Shown: one piece after another, positions 58,150-64,000 of the stretch | Layout: every line of letters begins with the position of its first letter | Position numbering within the stretch: position 1 is the stretch's first letter | Source of the DNA: Limnoperna fortunei | Lineage: Eukaryota > Mollusca > Bivalvia > Mytilida > Modiolidae | Length of the DNA stretch: 64,000 nucleotides | Reading direction: 5' to 3' | NCBI GenBank assembly: GCA_944474755.1 | Contig: OX104117.1 | Span: 37,775,222 to 37,839,221 of the forward strand | Notes under the pieces: model-generated | What the model was told of the DNA's origin: nothing | Seen by the model: the letters and a program-made list of their open reading frames with translations, nothing else | Database searches by the model: none | Made by a program: the position numbers and the translations under genes

Positions 58150-58217
58150 CATCCTCACAAGTCAGGGTTTCTGTGTCCAAGTGGACACAGATACATGTAC
58201 CCTGACTTGTAAGGATG
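58150..58217. mobile_element. MITE family M1, shortest form, perfect 9-base TSD
   Basis: 68-base hairpin, ends CATCCTCACAAGTCAGGG and CCCTGACTTGTAAGGATG, flanked by CATCAGTAA on both sides (58141-58149 and 58218-58226). Unit A has a single CATCAGTA at about 24717, an empty site. Confidence 0.9.
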
Positions 58218-58430
58218 CATCAGTAATAGTGGTCAGGTGGTTAAGGTAGGTAGTCATATGCTATTGATCACGCGCAGTTGGGGGTGCGGACACAGTGTAC
58301 TCAACTTCACACTGAATTGACCTGGATTTTCAGTTTTCCTTCTAAAGGTCATGAGTTTTCCCCGGGCACTCTGACTTTCTCCTTAAAACTGGATGATATG
58401 ATGGATGACAAAGTGCAGAAAGTAGCATCA
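58218..58430 (+). mobile_element. SINE, diverged
   Basis: Partner of 24725-24910. GTGGTCAGGTGGTTAAGG, GGGCACTCTGACTTTCTCC, AAAACTGGATGATATGA. Confidence 0.7.
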
Positions 58431-59289
58431 AACAACGAACACCAAGAACAAATTATGCGGGTCTTTTACGCATGTTTAACATGGGAAGAGAACACAATGC
58501 TTCAGTAAACTTTTTCGGTTGCACTCGAAATGAACATATCGTTTTAGTAACTAAATTTGTGTTTTCTCCATTTTTGCAAATGCTATTATTTTTAATCTGA
58601 TTTTGGAAAGATTTCTTCATTTTCGGTAGGGTTTCAACATATTATGTTCATATGATATTCTACAGTTAGCAAGATACAATGTATTACTGTAAAACTGTAA
58701 ATTATTTGTTTTCATGATTTTAATATATACTTTTTAAAACTGAAATAGGAAAGAATTCTTTGAAAGAAGCTGCAATATATGTCATCATTTTCCTGCCTTG
58801 TGGCGATCGAAATATTTGGGCCGACATATTTTGGCATGCAGTCTTGTCTACTTTCTCGATCGCATGAAGTATTCCGTGGGCGAAGTCTAGTGTTTTGATA
58901 ATTCAATGAATGAGAGAAGCTAGTTACTTCAGAATTCAATTATGTTGTGTCAGATGAAATGGTTCAAACTTTGAGTTCCATATTATTTTTAATTGAGAAT
59001 TATATATATTATCACAAAGATTTGTAACTATAATACAGTTTCAATATCGAACTAATAAGAATGAAGGCAAGATAAATGCCAAGTGCTGATCACTTCTTTT
59101 TTAAAGGGTACTAATTGCAAGTTTCAGTCGAGGATAAACACAATTCCCTTGCCTATTTATTTTTTTCTACATACACATGTATTTAAGCGATTGTTATGAC
59201 ATAAATCATAGATATTGAGTATGACCATCAAGATACAAAAGCTTCGTCAAATGTATTCAGTTTATTAATTAAGGTGGTAACATAGTTAT
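58431..59289. other. Unassigned DNA of unit B
   Basis: I see no counterpart in unit A, no gene and no inverted repeat. Confidence 0.4.
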
Positions 59290-59535
59290 TTATTGTTTGT
59301 TTGTTTTTAAATGGGGATTCACACCACTTTCAGCTATACCGTGACGCCAAGCTTGTATTGGAGAGGAAGCCGGTTACCCAATAACAAAACCCAACCTTCT
59401 GTAGGAAAACTGTCTTGTCAATTAAAATTGGAGTCCAACACACTTTGCCCGCAGTGACACTCGAAGACACGACCTCCGTGGTGGTAGGCACGTGATCAAT
59501 TGTAACTACTATAACCACTCAATGGGCAAACGAGT
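59290..59535 (-). mobile_element. SINE, diverged
   Basis: TTTGTTTGTTTTTAAATGG tail, ACACCACTTTCAGCTATACC, GGAGAGGAAGCCGG core, and head complement ACCACTCAATGGGC. No clear duplication. Confidence 0.7.
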
Positions 59536-60004
59536 CCAAATCTGCATATCCAACTATAATATGAGGCATTTGTTAGATCAACGTTAAGATAATTCTAACA
59601 GAGCATCTTTAAAGCACACAAAACATCTGAGCAGTATCAGCCGTTATGTAAAAGTGTTAGGAAAAGGGGCACAATTTTATTATTAAATTAACTAAAAATT
59701 TTTTAGATGGTCGCTTTGTAGCAATAAAACTCGTTGTGATGGCATTTAAAAACATGCCATTAAAACAAAAAAATACCTTTCAACGGTTGTGCAGTTATCT
59801 TTTTAGGGGAAACACACACAAATGTAAATTCAGAAGCACTGTAAAAAAATCCACTGGAAAATTGGCTACCATCAGCACTAACAATTTACTAATGATCATT
59901 TTTCAATCAAAAGCATACAAAATATTAAGGGGTTTGCTTTTTGATGACACATGTTAAGTTACCCATTGAACTATTACCGAAAACATGTAGATGTTTATAA
60001 CGAA
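59536..60004. other. Unassigned DNA of unit B
   Basis: Nothing recognised. The frame at 59736-59957 has no partner and no motif. Confidence 0.4.
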
Positions 60005-60550
60005 TTTATTAGAGGACACTCAAACTTTATGATGAATATAAACGAGTTTATAATACAAAAGAATTTGTATATCTGTTTAACTCATTTTGTGCAGTAATTG
60101 GTTTTAAAACTTTTCTTTTATTATTTCCATTAAGAAAATAGGCCTTCGGAATATATTGAACCTTCAGAATATCAAGCGCTCTCCCCCATTCAAATAAAAA
60201 AAGAACGGCACATAAGCAATATGGTCTGTGGCCAGACTGTTTGTATTATACAATAACACCGCTGGGTGTCTCTAGTAATCAAGCCCAGACACAAGTCCCA
60301 GCACCCAGACTATCCTGGATTTTGTTCATTTACCAAATCAGAGTTTTTGGCAGCCATCTTGAATAGGACGGAAACACATCCCATCCAAGTTCTGTTTAAT
60401 AGACAAGTGGTTGTATTTTGTCTTCTAATTGTTAAGGTGGATATTAAATTTGTTTTCTTACCAAGAGATTTTGCAATAAAGAATCTTAGGAGAATGAAAC
60501 AAAACATTTTGGCCATATTTCTTTTTAGAATTGTGAATATTATGTAAAGT
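60005..60550 (+). mobile_element. 3' end of the non-LTR retrotransposon, unit B copy
   Basis: Matches 28340-28850 (last part of ORF2, stop region and 3' untranslated DNA with CAGACACAAGTCCCAGCACC). Everything upstream of 28340 is missing here. Confidence 0.7.
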
Positions 60551-60858
60551 TTTATTAGAGGACATAATAGAAGCACAGACTTTTCACAGAAAAACTGACA
60601 ATGCGGAAAGGATAGTCTCAAATTCACAGCCACATGTTGACAAAATGGTTATCAATAGGTTGACTAACTAAGACTTTCTGAGTCAGTGAGTAATAAATAG
60701 TTTTTTTACCCCAAAATACTGTTACAAACTTTTCTAAAAGGGTTTAAATACAGGATCAAAAAAAGCCATTCTTATCTTTATTAGTCATCTTTTCACTAAT
60801 GTCCTCACACTGGTTTTATGCACATATAATATATTTGACAACTGCAACAGTCCTTGGA

Positions 60859-61047
60859 TCATCTAAGGATGGATTCTATATTATTCAGCATCATAAAACT
60901 TTCTATTAAAATATTTCGCTCGTGTTCACAGAGCATATCTAACGGATCAGAATAATATATAACGGCTCTGTCAATGTCATCCAAGTTGTCTGTGCCCTTT
61001 AATTTCTGATAATGCTGGTATGAAATTTCTAGTAGAGTAAAGTACAC
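60859..61047 (-). CDS. Gene Y (B) last exon
   Basis: VYFTLLEISYQHYQKLKGTD to the stop, same acceptor as copy A. Confidence 0.7.
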   Translation of the reverse strand: MYFTLLEISYQHYQKLKGTDNLDDIDRAVIYYSDPLDMLCEHERNILIESFMMLNNIESILR

Positions 61048-62296
61048 CTAAAAAACATTCAGATTAGAGTTTAGCATGCAAAATCAAGCATTTTTTTTTA
61101 CTTTTAACTAAATAAGATTTCAAGTTAAGTTTTTTTGTTTTTTGTTGAAATGGTGTTTAATGCCACTTTCAGCAATTTTTCAGCTATCATGGCCATCCAG
61201 TTTTTATTTGGAGAGAAAGTCAGAGTACCCGGAGAAAATCCCCAACCTTTGGTAGGAAATCTGAAAAATGAGACTCGAACCATCAACCTCAGTGTCGATC
61301 AATTGTAGATGAACTACCTTAAGCACAGTTACTACTTGGCCAGCAAGGCGGTGTTCAAATTAAGGTACACATTGGTGGTCTGGAGAAAGCAAAATACATC
61401 GGAGTTGTAGTCTACTAAAAAAAAAGTGTTCTAATGAGTTGTAAATACACTGTTTGAAGCTGTGTTCAATTTAGTCAACAATACAGGTTGCCATATATGT
61501 TTTATACCTACATTTACCTCAAAATTAGAAACTTGACCCCTTAACCAGGTCATTTAGACCTACTAGATACCAATCTACAGTAATCCTCAAAAAAAACTAT
61601 TACTTTGCACTTTTATGGGTTTGTAATAAATGAAAGGAATATACAATGACACCCACAGAATGTATCATGACTTGATCCAGAGATTACCTGAAATCTGCAG
61701 AAATGACCTGAAATGTCACTTCAAATCTGGAATTAAGATAAACAAGCCTCATAAAATAGAAAAATTAATGTCCATATAACCTTCAATGTCTTACTGAAGC
61801 TGCATTTAATAATAAATCTCATTGTGGTATAATTTCAGAAGAATAAGTAGAAGGGTACTTCATCTACAGAACAGAGCCAAAAGTCGACAGATGATGTACA
61901 TTGTGGATATCATCTAAATTAATAATAAATACAATTTACCTTTGTTCCATCAACTATCATTCCAGGCATAGTAAGAGTTGTGGGAACAGGGACCTGTTCA
62001 TTTCTTAGTCTTCTTTCATAGTAATCATGAAGATTTAACAAAAGTTCTCCAGCATGCTGTCCAATAGTTCTTTTATCCAAATAAATTTCAATGTCAGGTT
62101 TTATGTAAATAACTTTAACCATCAATTCAGAATCAGTTAAAATGGTTCCTGAAGTAATTTCAGTAGAAGTGGTTTCAGACACAGAAGAAGATGCCTCAGA
62201 TGAAGAACTGTATTCAGATGAAGAACTAGTTTCATATGAAGACCTAACTCTTTTTCTTTTTTTTGACCGCCGTGACACATCTTCATCTGCTTTAAT
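60859..62296 (-). CDS. Gene Y copy B, last two exons (gene continues past window)
   Basis: Exons 62296-61940 (119 codons) and 61047-60859 (62 codons) join in phase 0 as in copy A. Relative to copy A, the Ser tract is six codons longer (adds an EYSSSS-type repeat), FMN is missing before LMVK, Gly becomes Arg in VSRRSKKRKRV, and there are a few other substitutions. Frame-preserving indels and unchanged splice sites argue for a functional, recently duplicated gene of unknown function. Upstream exons would lie about 1.5-2 kb beyond the end of the window. Confidence 0.65.
61150..61345 (-). mobile_element. SINE in gene Y (B) intron
   Basis: Tail, core (GGAGAGAAAGTCAGAGTACC) and head complement (ACTACTTGGCCAGCAAGGC). 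It is the undeleted form of 31050-31160. Confidence 0.75.
61346..61939. other. Gene Y (B) intron remainder
   Basis: About 61346-61560 was lost from copy A. The remainder matches 31165-31537 closely. Confidence 0.55.
61940..62296 (-). CDS. Gene Y (B) Ser-rich exon
   Basis: 357 bases in frame, acceptor TTTTGTAG, donor AAAG|GTAAAT. See the gene entry for differences from copy A. Confidence 0.7.
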
Positions 62297-62334
62297 CTAC
62301 AAAAATAAAAGAACTGTATTTTCAATAATAATTT

Positions 62335-62415
62335 CATCCTCCCAAGTCAGGGGTTCTGAGTCCGCCTGTGATGATGGAGCGAACGTGGACTCAGAACCCC
62401 TGACTTGGGAGGATG
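62335..62415. mobile_element. MITE family M1, short form (duplicate of 31924-32004)
   Basis: Same palindrome and same TAATAATTT flanks (62326-62334 and 62416-62424) as in gene Y copy A, one base different in the loop region. Inserted before the gene Y duplication. Confidence 0.9.
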
Positions 62416-62514
62416 TAATAATTTAGTCTCATTTTTTTAAATATTTGTTTCTAGTTAACCTAATTTTTGTGAATACAAAATTTTCCCTTTTCAGCCCCAT
62501 GATTATCTAGAATA

Positions 62515-62700
62515 GTGAGGCATTGGTTGCAGAATGGTTAAGGTAGTATTCATTTTTAATCACCTGGCAGTTTTTCTACCTAAGGTCACGGGTTTTCTCT
62601 GGGTACACTGGCTTTCTCCCTGTAACTAAAACTGGACACAATGGAATAGCTGTAAAATTGGTGAAAGTGGCATTAAACACCATTCAAACCAACAAAAAAT
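62515..62700 (+). mobile_element. SINE, diverged (duplicate of 32103-32290)
   Basis: Near-identical partner in the second gene Y copy. Confidence 0.7.
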
Positions 62701-62926
62701 TAAGCAACTAATTGTAAGACAAATCTGTTGACAAACTTCACAAAAATTATTCAATGAAGATTTTGAAACAATCAGTTGTGTTTGCAGACAAATAAATGCA
62801 ACAAATTTTCATGTTTTTCTATTGGCATACATGTACTAGTACTTATTCCTGTTCTTTTGTGCACGAGGTAAAAGTTTTTATACATCACCACACAATTCAC
62901 AACAATATATACAACAAGTGTGGACT

Positions 62927-63355
62927 GTGAGCTAATGCTTACTAGTGATACCCCCACTGTCACAAAAATTTTGCATGTGTGTCAACTATGTGTAAAATCT
63001 AAGTATTCTGTATACACCATGATACTATAGGATAAAGCAATATGCAAAATATCAGGCTTCTGCATACTATAGTTACTTAGACAACTGCGATGGAAATTTT
63101 GCATGTATGTCAACTATGTGTAAAAATCTAAATATTCGTTAAACAGGAAGTAGATGACTAAGGAGCATGAAATTGCTATACAACACATGGTACTATAGGA
63201 TAAAGCAATATGCAAAATATCAGGCTTCTGCATCATATAGTTGCTGAGAAAACTGTGACGGAAATTTGTGTTATGGACAGACGAATGTACAAATGAACAG
63301 ACGGACTGACAAGGGTAAAACAGTACACCCCCCAGTTCTTCAGAGCAGGTGTATA
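62927..63355 (+). repeat. Element E1 with internal duplication (copy B)
   Basis: Same structure and internal tandem duplication as 32516-32945. Confidence 0.65.
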
Positions 63356-63734
63356 ATTACAGATGATTCAACTTATTTTTTATTTGTCTGTATAGAACCC
63401 ACACCTTTCTAGTCTTATGGAATTCTTGAGACTTGTCCATTTTTCAGTCAATTTGTCTGAAATCATTTGATACTAGTTTTACTAAATCTCGTGCATTTTG
63501 ATTCACAAAACTTAACAGCCCTGGGAAACGTTACAACTATGCACCATGCAACAAAATGACATCTTATAAAATCTACGAAGTAACCAAAACTTTGTTGTAT
63601 AACTTGATGATTACTTATTGAGGAAGTGATCAGAATTAAGACAAGGTCAGAACAGGATAGACATTTATACCATAAATGATTAATAGCTCACTTAATTTAT
63701 TTTAATGTAGCCATAGTCTATTTAACATAAATAA

Positions 63735-64000
63735 TGATTTAACAAGTGTGGACTGAGCACGCTCACAAAGGGATACCCCCGCTTCGCTTTCAAGTCCAAT
63801 TATCTCCCCTTAATGATATCCATGGTCAATAAAAATCCATCAGGCACATCTACATATAATGTACTTCCTTTATGCAAAGGTTCATTAAATTTCATCAAGC
63901 AGTTTAGGAGAAGTTGCGCTTACAAGGGATGTGGACAGACAGACAGACAGGGTGATTCCTATATACCCCCCACCCCCCCAAACAAGTTTGCGGTGGGTAT
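63735..64000 (+). repeat. Element E2 (copy B, cut by window end)
   Basis: Same as 33320-33595, with a one-base insertion (GGTCAATAAAAATCC) and TTTGCGGTGGGTAT at the very end. Confidence 0.6.

Larger units (their letters stand above)
37760..64000. repeat. Tandem duplication unit B (continues past window)
   Basis: Direct-orientation partner of the block that starts near 1.3 kb. It holds the second amine oxidase gene and the second gene Y. Order is conserved overall, but around 41.6-46.6 kb the pieces are shuffled: material matching 12.0-12.95 kb of unit A precedes material matching 10.24-11.3 kb. Unit B lacks most of the long insertions of oxidase A intron 2 and carries its own. Confidence 0.85.

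Overview
The window looks like nuclear DNA of a marine or freshwater bivalve mollusc (inference). It is AT-rich, with split genes using GT/AG introns, tRNA-derived SINEs carrying a bivalve-type core, elements with (ACGG)n/(GACA)n microsatellites, pearl-like elements with ~165-base core repeats, and many hairpin MITEs. There is no bacterial, viral or organellar gene organisation.

Layout: the window is one large tandem duplication. Unit A runs from about 1.3 to 36 kb and unit B from about 37.7 kb to beyond the end. Each unit carries a plus-strand FAD amine oxidase gene of the polyamine/spermine oxidase type (three coding exons: A 13306-23330, B 46707-52420), followed downstream by a minus-strand gene of unknown function with a Ser-rich, basic segment ('gene Y': A 30765-36125, B 60859 to beyond 62296). 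Oxidase A is complete (464 aa by my splice model). Oxidase B keeps all splice sites and its frame but has lost 151 codons net from the middle of exon 3 (313 aa). At the A/B junction two short plus-strand exon-like pieces (37032-37156 and 37398-37491) look like part of another gene.

Most of the rest is transposon-derived. I see a decayed non-LTR retrotransposon (24.95-28.56 kb), a broken Tc1-like transposase (15.7-16.7 kb), three pearl/Helitron-like elements (4.2-6.1, 46.96-48.74 and 49.5-50.99 kb), many SINE copies, a 3.9-kb element with subterminal repeats (53.56-57.49 kb), a hAT-like and a Harbinger-like MITE, and at least three families of palindromic MITEs that make 9-base target duplications. 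Because A and B are paralogous, one copy often supplies the empty site for an insertion in the other, so insertions can be ordered relative to the duplication. Two further oddities are a perfect 148-base inverted repeat just upstream of oxidase A exon 3, and an inverted pair of broken SAM-domain-like exons (45.0-46.1 kb).

Working together: the oxidase and gene Y share no evident pathway. They appear linked only because they were duplicated as a block. Divergence differs along the block: the oxidase copies differ by about 9% in exon 1, while gene Y and its introns are almost identical. This suggests gene conversion or more than one duplication event.
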